Below, piece by piece: positions 42,687 to 51,893 of a stretch of DNA of 64,000 nucleotides (its first letter is position 1; the number at the start of each line of letters is the position of its first letter). The position numbers and the translations under genes were made by a program. The notes under the pieces were generated by a model. That model was not told the DNA's origin and made no database searches. It worked only from the letters and a program-made list of their open reading frames with translations. The DNA is from Arcobacter siniprincipis (GTDB lineage Bacteria; Campylobacterota; Campylobacteria; Campylobacterales; Arcobacteraceae), in NCBI RefSeq assembly GCF_048571125.1, contig NZ_CP182343.1, forward strand, positions 620,001 through 684,000, in the 5' to 3' direction.

Positions 42687-45151
42687 TGGAGTATAATCCA
42701 CAAGAGATAGAAAAAAAATGGCAAAACTACTGGTTAGAAAACAATAGTTTTGAACCAAGTGATGATACAAAAAAAGATAAAAAATATATTTTAAGTATGT
42801 TTCCATACCCAAGTGGTAGGATACATATGGGACATGTTAGAAATTATTGTTTAGGTGATGCATTTGCTAGATTTTTTAGAAAATCAAATTTCAATGTATT
42901 ACATCCAATTGGTTGGGATAGTTTTGGAATGCCAGCTGAAAATGCTGCTATAAAACACAAACTTCATCCTAAAAAATGGACTTATGAAAATATAGATTAC
43001 ATGAGAAAAGAGCTTCATGGTTTAGGTTTAAGTTTCTCAAAAAACAGAGAATTTGCCACTAGTGATGAACTTTATACAAGATGGGAACAAGAGTTTATTA
43101 TCAAGATGTATGAAGATGGACTTTTATATAAAAAATCAACTACAGTAAATTGGTGTGAGCCTTGTCATACAGTTTTAGCAAATGAGCAAGTAGAAGATGG
43201 TGGTTGTTGGAGATGTGGTACTCCTGTAGAGCAAAAAGAGATGCCAGGTTATTATGTGGCAATTACAAAATTTGCTCAAGAATTACTTGATGATTTAAAA
43301 GATCTTGAAGGTTCATGGCCATCACAAGTTCTTACTATGCAAGAGAATTGGATAGGAAGAAGTGAAGGTTTAGAGTTTTCATTTGAACTTACAAAAGATG
43401 CAAGATACAAGTTAAATAAAAATTTTGCTTCATTTGATGTATTTACAACAAGACCCGATACTATTTATGGGGTTTCATATACAGCTCTTTCACCAGAACA
43501 TCCAATAGTAAAATATTTAGTAGAAAATGAATTATTAGATGAAAATAAACTAAATAAAATAAAAGCTATGCAAAAAGTAAGTGAAAGAGATAGATCAATT
43601 ATGCCTAAAGAAGGTGTTTCTTTAGAATTAGATGTTCTTCATCCACTAACTGGAAAAACAATTCCAGTATGGGTTGCAAATTTTGTATTAGTATCTTATG
43701 GAAGTGGTGCAGTTATGGCTGTACCTGCCCATGATCAAAGAGATTTTGAATTTGCACAAGAGTATGACTTGCCAATTAATCAAGTAATTGTAGGGAAAGA
43801 GGGTATTATCTCAAATATGAGAGAAGCTTATACTGAACCTGGAACTCTTATTAATTCAGAAGGTTTTACAAATTTAGATAATAAAAAAGCACAAAAAGCA
43901 ATAATTTATCATTTTGAACAAAACTCTTTTGGAACAAAAAAAGTTAATTATAAACTAAGAGATTGGGGAGTTTCTAGACAAAGATATTGGGGAGCACCGA
44001 TTCCATTTATTCATTGCGATTCTTGTGGTTTAGTTCCTGAAAAACTTGAAAACCTTCCAGTTGCCTTACCAGAAGATGTTGAGATTACAGGTGAGGGGAA
44101 TCCTCTTGATAATCACCCAATATGGAAACACACATCTTGTCCAAAATGTGGTAAACCAGCATTAAGGGAAACAGATACTCTTGATACTTTTGTTCAATCA
44201 TCTTGGTATTTTTTAAGATATGCAACAAATAATAAAAAATGGAATAGTGTAGGTATTGCAAAAGAAGATAGTGATTATTGGATGGATGTTGATCAATATA
44301 TTGGTGGAATTGAACATGCAATTTTACATCTTCTTTATTCAAGATTTTTCACAAAAGCTTTAAATAAACTAGGATATACAAACTCAAAAGAGCCATTTAA
44401 AAGACTTCTTACTCAAGGTATGGTTTTAAAAGATGGAGCAAAAATGTCAAAATCTAAAGGCAATGTTGTAGACCCTGATAAAATTGTTGAAAAATATGGA
44501 GCTGATACAGCTAGATTGTTTATGCTTTTTGCTGCGCCTCCTACTAAAGAACTTGATTGGAATGATAGCGCCGTTGATGGAGCATTTAAATTTATCAAAA
44601 GATTTACAGCAAAAGTTGAAATGGCTGAAGGTATTTCAATAGATGAAATAAATTCAATTGACCATGATTCTTTGAGCAAAGAAGAAAAAGAAGCTAGAAA
44701 AAAAGTTTATGAAGCCTTACAAAAATCAAATGAAGTATTTTCTAAGACTTATGCTTTCAATACTTTAATTGCAGCCTCAATGGAAGCACTGAATGCTTTA
44801 AATGCACAAGATAACAAAACTATTTGGGCAGAGGGATATTATATTTTAACAAATATTTTAGAACCTATTATTCCTCATCTTTGTTGGGAATTATCAAATG
44901 AGTTATTTGAATTAAAAAATTTCAATAATGATGTAAAAGTAAAAGAAGAGGTTTTTGTATCTGATACTATATCAATAGCTATCACTATAAATGGTAAAAA
45001 AAGAGCAGAGATAGAAGTTGCCCCAAATGCTTCAAAAGAAGAAATTTTAGAAATAGCTAAAGAAGCATCTTCTAAATGGATTGATGGTAAAGAAATTATA
45101 AAAGAAATAGTTGTTCCAAATAAATTGGTAAACTTAGTAATTAAGGGATAA
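42686..45151 (+). CDS. leuS: leucyl-tRNA synthetase
   Basis: An 821-residue class I synthetase. The HIGH box is PYPSGRIHMGHVRNY, the KMSKS loop is GAKMSKSKGNVVDP, and the CP1 editing domain (with FTTRPDTIYGVSY and VPAHDQRDFEFA) lies between. Zinc-binding Cys pairs WCEPC...CWRCG and CDSC...CPKCG are present. It charges the Leu tRNAs, including the type whose fragment marks the element boundary. Starts the conserved leuS-lptE-folC block. Confidence 0.97.
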   Translation: MEYNPQEIEKKWQNYWLENNSFEPSDDTKKDKKYILSMFPYPSGRIHMGHVRNYCLGDAFARFFRKSNFNVLHPIGWDSFGMPAENAAIKHKLHPKKWTYENIDYMRKELHGLGLSFSKNREFATSDELYTRWEQEFIIKMYEDGLLYKKSTTVNWCEPCHTVLANEQVEDGGCWRCGTPVEQKEMPGYYVAITKFAQELLDDLKDLEGSWPSQVLTMQENWIGRSEGLEFSFELTKDARYKLNKNFASFDVFTTRPDTIYGVSYTALSPEHPIVKYLVENELLDENKLNKIKAMQKVSERDRSIMPKEGVSLELDVLHPLTGKTIPVWVANFVLVSYGSGAVMAVPAHDQRDFEFAQEYDLPINQVIVGKEGIISNMREAYTEPGTLINSEGFTNLDNKKAQKAIIYHFEQNSFGTKKVNYKLRDWGVSRQRYWGAPIPFIHCDSCGLVPEKLENLPVALPEDVEITGEGNPLDNHPIWKHTSCPKCGKPALRETDTLDTFVQSSWYFLRYATNNKKWNSVGIAKEDSDYWMDVDQYIGGIEHAILHLLYSRFFTKALNKLGYTNSKEPFKRLLTQGMVLKDGAKMSKSKGNVVDPDKIVEKYGADTARLFMLFAAPPTKELDWNDSAVDGAFKFIKRFTAKVEMAEGISIDEINSIDHDSLSKEEKEARKKVYEALQKSNEVFSKTYAFNTLIAASMEALNALNAQDNKTIWAEGYYILTNILEPIIPHLCWELSNELFELKNFNNDVKVKEEVFVSDTISIAITINGKKRAEIEVAPNASKEEILEIAKEASSKWIDGKEIIKEIVVPNKLVNLVIKG

Positions 45152-45153
45152 TT

Positions 45154-45684
45154 ATGAGATTAAAATCAGTTGTATTAGCAGTTTTGATTGGGTTTGTATT
45201 TGTATCTTGCGGTTATAAACCAGGTTCATATTATGCAAAAAAAGAGATTCAAGGAAATGTATTTGTTGACTTAAAAGTTAATATAGAAGATCCAAAGAAC
45301 TCAGTATTGATAAAAGATGCTATGAATGAACTATTGGTTCATAAATTAGATGCAAAATTAGTGAATAAGAAAGAACTAGCTGATACAATTGTTGTAATAA
45401 GATTAAACTCTACTGGTTTTTCTACTTTACAGTACGATACTGATGGTTACTCAAAACTATATAAAGCAACATCAACTATAAATGTTCAATATAACAATAT
45501 AAAAGAAAAGTTAAAAAGAAATTTTAATGTTTCTGGTACTTATGATTTTTCTATTGATAGTGGTGGAACAATTTCTGATAGTAAAAGATTTGAAGCAATT
45601 AAGGCTGCAAGTTCAAAAGCTTTGGATGAAGTTATTTCGAAAATAGCAATATTATCATTTAAAAAACCTGACCTTGAAGATTAA
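45154..45684 (+). CDS. lptE: LPS-assembly lipoprotein LptE
   Basis: A 176-residue lipoprotein with signal MRLKSVVLAVLIGFVFVSCGYKPGS; CGYKP after the cleavage site is a hallmark of LptE. It plugs the LptD barrel and assists LPS insertion. It lies between leuS and folC, the same order as in H. pylori where the equivalent gene is poorly annotated. Its end overlaps folC by 11 bases. Confidence 0.8.
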   Translation: MRLKSVVLAVLIGFVFVSCGYKPGSYYAKKEIQGNVFVDLKVNIEDPKNSVLIKDAMNELLVHKLDAKLVNKKELADTIVVIRLNSTGFSTLQYDTDGYSKLYKATSTINVQYNNIKEKLKRNFNVSGTYDFSIDSGGTISDSKRFEAIKAASSKALDEVISKIAILSFKKPDLED

Positions 45685-46843
45685 TTTTAAAGAAATACCT
45701 TTAAAAGAGTTTTTACAATATAAAACTATGTACTATGATAAAATAGATTTTACCATAGTACAAAACTCTTTTGAAGTTTTAAGAAAAAGCATAAAATTGC
45801 CCTTTCTTGTACATATTGTTGGAACAAATGGAAAAGGAAGCACTGGAAGATTTTTAGCTAAATACTTAACAAGTATTGGTAAAGATGTTCTACATTATAG
45901 CTCTCCCCATATAACAAACTTTAATGAAAGAATTTGGATAAATGATTTTGATGTAAATTATTCACTACTTGATGAAGCTCATCTTTTTTTACAAAATATT
46001 TTAGATGTCCATTTACTAGAAAAATTAACATATTTTGAGTACACAACACTTTTAGCTTTTTATTTAAGTTCTAACCGAGATTATCTTATTTTAGAAGCTG
46101 GACTTGGAGGAGAATTTGATGCTACAAATGTTGCTATAAATGATTTGTCACTTATAACTACCATTGACTTAGATCATCAATCATTTCTTGGAAATAGTAT
46201 AAAAGAAATTTCTTTAACAAAAATGCGTGCTTGTGATAAAGTAATGATTGTCGGCTCTCAAATACATGATGAAGTCTATTTACATGCAAAAACTATTGAA
46301 CAAGAAAGAAACATAAAGTTACTATACCTTGATGATTTTAAAATTGATGTAAGTAGTTTAAAAAACTTTTTCCCAAAATATTTATTAAAAAATATCTCTT
46401 TAGTAATAAGTGCACTAAAATATTTAAATTTTGATTTAGATGTCAAAAAATTTGAAACTATGAAATTAAATGGTAGATGTGAAAAGTATAAAAATAATAT
46501 TACTTTAGATGTGGGACATAATCCTCTTGCCGCAAGAAGCATTTTAGAAGAATTTAAAAATAAGAAAATTAATTTAGTTTATAATAGTTATGCAGATAAA
46601 GATTATAAAAAAGTTTTACAAATATTAAATCCTATAATAAAAAAGTTGTATATACTACCTTTAGATGATAAAAGAGTAGTAAAAAAGAGTGATTTAATGA
46701 ATGTTTGTGCTAAATTGAATATAATAACAGATGTATTTAAAAATGAAATAAATGAAGATGAAGAGTATTTAATCTTTGGTTCATTTTTGGTAATTGAAAA
46801 ATTTTTGAAAATTGAGAAAAGTTTAGATGAAGATATTAAATAA
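45674..46843 (+). CDS. folC: dihydrofolate / folylpolyglutamate synthase
   Basis: A 389-residue Mur-ligase-like enzyme adding glutamate to dihydropteroate and folates. VGTNGKGSTGRFLAKYL is the P-loop, YSSPHITNFNERIWIN the substrate loop, and LEAGLGGEFDATN the Mg-binding region; DVGHNPLAA belongs to the C-terminal domain. It overlaps the M23 peptidase start by 17 bases. Confidence 0.93.
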   Translation: MKINFKEIPLKEFLQYKTMYYDKIDFTIVQNSFEVLRKSIKLPFLVHIVGTNGKGSTGRFLAKYLTSIGKDVLHYSSPHITNFNERIWINDFDVNYSLLDEAHLFLQNILDVHLLEKLTYFEYTTLLAFYLSSNRDYLILEAGLGGEFDATNVAINDLSLITTIDLDHQSFLGNSIKEISLTKMRACDKVMIVGSQIHDEVYLHAKTIEQERNIKLLYLDDFKIDVSSLKNFFPKYLLKNISLVISALKYLNFDLDVKKFETMKLNGRCEKYKNNITLDVGHNPLAARSILEEFKNKKINLVYNSYADKDYKKVLQILNPIIKKLYILPLDDKRVVKKSDLMNVCAKLNIITDVFKNEINEDEEYLIFGSFLVIEKFLKIEKSLDEDIK

Positions 46844-47741
46844 TAGATTAGTAATTACAGTTTCTGATGTAAATAGTACTAAATCCTACAATATTCATCA
46901 ACTTTTTAAAAAAATAATTTTTATAGCAATTATAGTTGCCTTTATTGTAATTGCAGGTTCTTTTTGGTTTATTTCTTTTTTATCAAATGAAATTAGTGAT
47001 TTTAAAAGTAAAAAAGAGAAAGAAATATCACTTCTGACAGAAAAAGAAAAGAAACTACAAGCTCAAAATCTTTTTTATTCAATGAAAATCAAGGGTAAAG
47101 TTAAAGACATCGAAGAACTTAGTAGTAAATTAGATAGTATTGAAGAAATAGTTGGTTTAAATAGAGATGCAAATGAACAAATAGCAATTACAAAGGCAAC
47201 TTTAACTAAAATAACACCAGCTCAAAAAATGTATATGTTATCAACTATTCCAAATGGTGCTCCTTTACAAAGAATTAGTGTATCAGCTAATTTTGGATAT
47301 CGTATTCATCCAATAACCCATGAAAAGAAATTTCATAGGGGAATTGATTTAAGAGCACACATTAAAACTTCAGTTTTTGCAACAGCAGATGGAGTTGTTA
47401 GGTATGTTCAACCACAGAATACAGGAGATTATGGAAGAGTTATAATTCTTTCACATAATTTTGGATTTGAAACAGTATATGCACATTTAAGTGCTACTAA
47501 AGTTAAACTTGGTGATGTAATTAAAAAAAATCAGGTCATAGGTATGACTGGAAATTCTGGAAGAAGTACAGGTCCACATTTGCACTATGAAGTAAGATAT
47601 GCAAGTATGGTCTTAAATCCTAGGGATTTCATAGATTGGAATTTGAAAAAATATGAATCAATATTTAGTAAACAAAGGAGAGTACAGTGGGAGTATTTGG
47701 TAAATCTGATAAAAGAACAACAGAAGCTGGAGCAACTATAA
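46827..47741 (+). CDS. M23 family endopeptidase (cell-shape Csd1/Csd2 type)
   Basis: A 304-residue inner-membrane anchored peptidase: one span (about 28-52), a coiled coil (55-110), and a LytM domain. The zinc ligands are complete, FHRGIDLRA (His, Asp) and GPHLHYE (His), with YAHLS. It should cut peptidoglycan cross-links. The place between folC and the bactofilin gene mirrors the H. pylori folC-csd2-csd1-ccmA order, where these proteins make the helical shape. Only one such gene is present here, and its full ligand set fits Csd1 rather than Csd2. Confidence 0.88.
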   Translation: MKILNNRLVITVSDVNSTKSYNIHQLFKKIIFIAIIVAFIVIAGSFWFISFLSNEISDFKSKKEKEISLLTEKEKKLQAQNLFYSMKIKGKVKDIEELSSKLDSIEEIVGLNRDANEQIAITKATLTKITPAQKMYMLSTIPNGAPLQRISVSANFGYRIHPITHEKKFHRGIDLRAHIKTSVFATADGVVRYVQPQNTGDYGRVIILSHNFGFETVYAHLSATKVKLGDVIKKNQVIGMTGNSGRSTGPHLHYEVRYASMVLNPRDFIDWNLKKYESIFSKQRRVQWEYLVNLIKEQQKLEQL

Positions 47742-48145
47742 TCGCTAAAGGAACTTGCATCATTGGTGGGATTTCTACTCAAGGTACAGTTCATATAGAT
47801 GGAAAATTTGAAGGTGTAATACTTGAAGCTGATGCAATTTCAATTGGGAAAACAGGTGAAGTAATCGGTGATATTAAAGCAAATCATGTAGTTGTAAGTG
47901 GTTTTTTTGATGGTAAGATTGATTGTAATGTTATGCAAGTATTAGCAGCAGGAAAAGTTATTGGTGATTTTACTTATAATGATTTGATTATCGAAGAAGA
48001 TGCTAAATTTGAGGGAAGAGTTATTCGAAAAAATTCTGAACTGAAAAGTAGATATAATGAAATAGAGAATAGAATTGGTGGTTTTGTATCAACAAAAGAA
48101 GAAGATATTTCATATGAAAAACCAACTACAGAAAAGATTAAGTAA
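47687..48145 (+). CDS. ccmA: bactofilin (CcmA-like)
   Basis: A 152-residue cytoskeletal protein. The core is the bactofilin beta-helix: TIIAKGTCIIGGISTQGTVHIDGKFEGVILEADAISIGKTGEVIGDIKANHVVVSGFFDGKI. It starts with GTG at 47687, with a strong AAAGGAG, 55 bases inside the M23 peptidase gene, so both are translationally coupled. In H. pylori CcmA works with Csd1/Csd2 to set curvature. Confidence 0.92.
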   Translation: MGVFGKSDKRTTEAGATIIAKGTCIIGGISTQGTVHIDGKFEGVILEADAISIGKTGEVIGDIKANHVVVSGFFDGKIDCNVMQVLAAGKVIGDFTYNDLIIEEDAKFEGRVIRKNSELKSRYNEIENRIGGFVSTKEEDISYEKPTTEKIK

Positions 48146-50234
48146 GCTCTACGAAGACAAACTAAATATTGAAAAAGAGATAGCTCTATTAGAAAAAGAA
48201 CTAAATAAAAAAGAGTTAAATAAAGATGAAAAGATTGATTTATTTAGAGCTTTGTTTATTTCTAGAGCAGATGTATACTTAAAAAAATGGGTTAGTAAAG
48301 ACTCTTCAAAAGAGTCTTATTTCCCAGTTACTAAAACTTTCCAAGGAAGTGATTATTTACCTCTTTTAAATGAAGATATTGAACAACATTTAAGGGGTAA
48401 AGTACAACTTTCAACTTATAATATTTCTATAAGCAACCAATGTAAATATGGTGTTTTAAAAATCTCAAAAAATGATATTTCAAAATTAGAAGCAACTTTA
48501 CTACAATTAAATTTAATTGGCAATTATCAGTTTGACTCATATAATGATATTTTGGTTTGGTTTTTTTATGAAGAGAATATTCAAGCTCGTGATACAAAAG
48601 AGTTTTTGCAAAATATAATCAAAAATGCGAATATAAGTGCAAAAATATATCCAAATGTAGATTTTGTCAATAGTTCAAAATTTGGTTCATATATTGAATT
48701 ACCTTTGCATTTAAAATTAAGACAGAGTAATAAAACTGTCTTTTTTGATTGTAATAGTTTACTGCCCTTTGAAGATCAATGGAATTATTTGGAAAATGTA
48801 CAAAAAATACCTAAAAATTTAGTATTAAAAATAGCAAAATCAAATGAACAAAAATCTCTTCAAAGTTGGGAAAAGCAAAGTGTAAATAGTGTTGAATATC
48901 CAACTTTTCCATTAGAGATTACCATTTATGATTATGTATATATAAAAAGCAAAAACTTATCAAAATCATTTTTAAATGAATTGAAAAATTTAGCCGTTTT
49001 TGATAATCCTCAAATAAAGATTCTTTTGAGTTTAAGAAAACCACTTTTTAATACTCCAAAACAGATAAAAAACTATGAAGAAGATGAAATCTATTTAAAA
49101 CTTCCAAGGGGAGTTTTAGGTTTTGTTTTAAGAATTCTAAAACAAAATGGTGTTAAATACACAATTGATGATAAAAGAGTAGAAAATAAACAAGAATATC
49201 CAAAAGTAAAATATGAACTAAGAGATGATCAAAATTTAGCTATATCAAAAGTAATTAAAAAAGATTTTTCTATTTGTGTTGCACCTCCTGGTTTTGGTAA
49301 AACTTTAATTGGTGCCAAGATGATAGAGTTAAGAGGTGTAAATACTTTAATTATAGTAAATAAAAATATGCTTTTAGATCAATGGATTCAAAGATTTGTT
49401 GATTATTTTGGAATGAATAAAAAGGATATAGGTTTTTTAGGTAAAAGTAAAAATAAATTAACTGGGAAACTTGATATTGCTACCATGCAAAGTTTGAAAA
49501 ACCAACCAGAACTTATAAATAACTACTCCTTTGTAATAGTTGATGAGTGTCATCATATCCCAGCTGTTACTTTTGAGTTAATAATAAAACTTTTTTGTGG
49601 TAAATATGTCTTAGGGCTTAGTGCAACACCCAACCGCAAAGATGGTTTAGAGCCAATACTTTTTCAACAATTAGGTCAAATATCATATGAATATAAGAAA
49701 AAAAGAACACTTACTCATAGAATAAAAGTTATAAATACTGATTTTAAAAGTCAAGCAGATAATTATGCTCAATTAATCAATGAAATTACAATAGATAAAA
49801 ATAGAAATGAATTGATTATAAATGAAGTAAAACAGTACACTAATAGAAAGATATTGATTTTAACAGATAGAATTGAACACATAAATATTTTAGAAGAATT
49901 ATTAATAAAAAATAATTTAAAATATGTTAGTATACATGGAAGTTTGAGTAAAAAAGAGCAACAAGAGAATTTAGAACAAATAGAAAACAGCAATTTAATT
50001 CTTGCCACAACTTCTTATTTTGGAGAGGGAATAGATTTTCCTCATCTAAATACAATAATTTTTGCAACACCAATTTCTTATTATGGAAGATTGGTTCAAT
50101 ACTTAGGTAGAGTAGGGAGAGATGGACAGGAGTGTTTAGCAATTGACTTGCTTGACTCAAAAAATGCAATGTTAAATTCAACCTTTAAAAAAAGGCTTGA
50201 AGGGTATAAACAAATGCATTATAAAATTTATTAG
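48114..50234 (+). CDS. SF2 helicase with degenerate TOTE-type primase-like N-terminus
   Basis: About 706 residues from ATG 48114 (MKNQLQKRLSKLYEDKL), which overlaps the bactofilin end. A coiled coil is followed by a domain (about 40-260) resembling the archaeo-eukaryotic primase domain of TOTE conflict systems: DLFRALFISRADVYLKKW, HLRGK, GSYIELPLHLKL and TVFFDCNSLLPFEDQWNYL. The positions of the catalytic DxD (here VLKISKND) and His (here NDILVWFFYE) are changed, so primase activity is unlikely. The helicase has Walker A PPGFGKT (about 390), DECHH, SATPNR, and YLGRVGRDG (motif VI). Function unknown. Confidence 0.8.
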   Translation: MKNQLQKRLSKLYEDKLNIEKEIALLEKELNKKELNKDEKIDLFRALFISRADVYLKKWVSKDSSKESYFPVTKTFQGSDYLPLLNEDIEQHLRGKVQLSTYNISISNQCKYGVLKISKNDISKLEATLLQLNLIGNYQFDSYNDILVWFFYEENIQARDTKEFLQNIIKNANISAKIYPNVDFVNSSKFGSYIELPLHLKLRQSNKTVFFDCNSLLPFEDQWNYLENVQKIPKNLVLKIAKSNEQKSLQSWEKQSVNSVEYPTFPLEITIYDYVYIKSKNLSKSFLNELKNLAVFDNPQIKILLSLRKPLFNTPKQIKNYEEDEIYLKLPRGVLGFVLRILKQNGVKYTIDDKRVENKQEYPKVKYELRDDQNLAISKVIKKDFSICVAPPGFGKTLIGAKMIELRGVNTLIIVNKNMLLDQWIQRFVDYFGMNKKDIGFLGKSKNKLTGKLDIATMQSLKNQPELINNYSFVIVDECHHIPAVTFELIIKLFCGKYVLGLSATPNRKDGLEPILFQQLGQISYEYKKKRTLTHRIKVINTDFKSQADNYAQLINEITIDKNRNELIINEVKQYTNRKILILTDRIEHINILEELLIKNNLKYVSIHGSLSKKEQQENLEQIENSNLILATTSYFGEGIDFPHLNTIIFATPISYYGRLVQYLGRVGRDGQECLAIDLLDSKNAMLNSTFKKRLEGYKQMHYKIY

Positions 50235-50241
50235 GATTTAT

Positions 50242-51870
50242 ATGTTAGGAATAATTGTAGCTACAATTTTTATTGCAATATTTGTGAACTTATTATTGAA
50301 GAAATTCCAATTACCAACTATTATTGGTTATATATTCACAGGTACAATCATAGCTTATTTATTTGGCTTACATGAAACAGCAGTTAATAATCATGATTTA
50401 AAAGAGATTGCGGAATTTGGTGTAGTATTTTTAATGTTTACAATTGGATTAGAATTTTCAGTAAATGCTCTAATACGAATGAAAAGAGAAGTATTTTTCA
50501 CAGGAACTTTACAAATTATTGTTACAACATTAATTGTTGTTCTTATCTCTTTTTACATTTTAAATTTTGATTTTCAAACTTCTATGATAATAGGAACAGC
50601 CTTATCTTTATCTTCAACTGCTATTGTTTTAAAAACATACAATGAAACTAGAGATATTAAAAAAAGACATGGACAAAGGGTTTTGGGAATTTTGATTATG
50701 CAAGATATTGCAGTAATCCCAATACTTTTAATGATATCGATTTTTACAACAAACTCTGAAAATAGTGTTTTATACATAGTTTTACAAACAACTATTGCAG
50801 CGGTTATTTTGATTGGAATATTATATTTAAGTGGAAAATATTTACTTGAGCCATTTTTAACTCATGTTAGTGAAACAAACTCAGAAGAACTTTTTGTGGG
50901 ATCTGTTTTATTAATAGCAATAGGAGCTTCATATATGGCTCACTATTTTGGATTTTCTTATTCACTTGGAGCTTTTATTGCTGGTATGATGATTTCAGAG
51001 ACAAAGTTTAAACATCAAGTAGAATCAGATCTTATCCCATTTAGAAATTTGTTATTAGGGGTATTCTTTGTAACTGTTGGTATGCAAATAAATTTTGAAA
51101 TAATTTATTTACATTTATTTACAATATTACTTTTATTACCTATTTTGATGGTTTTAAAATATTGCATAATTTATTTAATAGTTAGACTTGATGATACAAA
51201 AAGAGTAGCTTTTAAAACTGCTTTTTCATTGATTCAAATAGGTGAATTTTCCCTAGCAATATTAGAGTTAGCAAGAAGTGCAAACTTGTTAAATGCAACT
51301 CATACACAAATTTTAATTGTAACTATTGTTTTATCAATGATTTTAACTCCCCTTGCACTTAAAAACTTATCAAAGATTGCAAGTTCTTTATTACCAGATG
51401 ATATTATGGATACTACTAACACTCTAGCTGTTGATAAAGATTTAAAAGGGCATGTAGTAGTTCTTGGGTATGGGCACTTGGGACAAGAGATTGTACGGGA
51501 GCTAAAAGAGCTTAATAATGATTATATTATTATAGAAAACAAAATTTTATTCTATAAAATGGGAAAAGATGATAATGAACCTATTATTTTTGGAAATGCA
51601 GCACACAAACATATTTTAGAATCTGTAAATATTAGAAGCTCTTGTGCCATTATAGTAGCCATTGATAATCCAGCACAATTAAGAATTGTTTGTGAAAGTA
51701 TTAATGAATTGACAAAAAATACTAAAACAATAGTAAAAATTACAAAAACAGAAGATATGAAAAATCTAGAAGGTTTACACTTAGAACATATAATTGTTGA
51801 TGACCAAGTAGTCGCAAAAGCTCTTGTTGACGAAACTAGAGTTTGCAGTATTGATTTTTCACATAAATAA
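50242..51870 (+). CDS. Kef-type cation/proton antiporter with RCK domain
   Basis: A protein of 542 residues from ATG 50242 (MLGIIVATIF), with AGGAT eight bases before. The first 390 residues form about 12 spans of the Na/H exchanger fold (GLEFSVNAL, GTALSLSSTAIVLKTY, YSLGAFIAGMMISET). The C-terminal TrkA-N/RCK domain has the Rossmann motif VVLGYGHLGQEIVREL. It probably exports K+ or Na+ against H+. Shares a terminator with the convergent acyltransferase gene. Confidence 0.9.
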   Translation: MLGIIVATIFIAIFVNLLLKKFQLPTIIGYIFTGTIIAYLFGLHETAVNNHDLKEIAEFGVVFLMFTIGLEFSVNALIRMKREVFFTGTLQIIVTTLIVVLISFYILNFDFQTSMIIGTALSLSSTAIVLKTYNETRDIKKRHGQRVLGILIMQDIAVIPILLMISIFTTNSENSVLYIVLQTTIAAVILIGILYLSGKYLLEPFLTHVSETNSEELFVGSVLLIAIGASYMAHYFGFSYSLGAFIAGMMISETKFKHQVESDLIPFRNLLLGVFFVTVGMQINFEIIYLHLFTILLLLPILMVLKYCIIYLIVRLDDTKRVAFKTAFSLIQIGEFSLAILELARSANLLNATHTQILIVTIVLSMILTPLALKNLSKIASSLLPDDIMDTTNTLAVDKDLKGHVVVLGYGHLGQEIVRELKELNNDYIIIENKILFYKMGKDDNEPIIFGNAAHKHILESVNIRSSCAIIVAIDNPAQLRIVCESINELTKNTKTIVKITKTEDMKNLEGLHLEHIIVDDQVVAKALVDETRVCSIDFSHK

Positions 51871-51893
51871 GATACTTTTTAAGTATCTTATTT
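51865..51893. terminator. bidirectional terminator spanning both stop codons
   Basis: AAATAAGATACTT (51865-51877) pairs perfectly with 51881-51893 around a TTT loop. The left arm contains the antiporter stop codon and the right arm that of the convergent acyltransferase gene. Confidence 0.7.
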
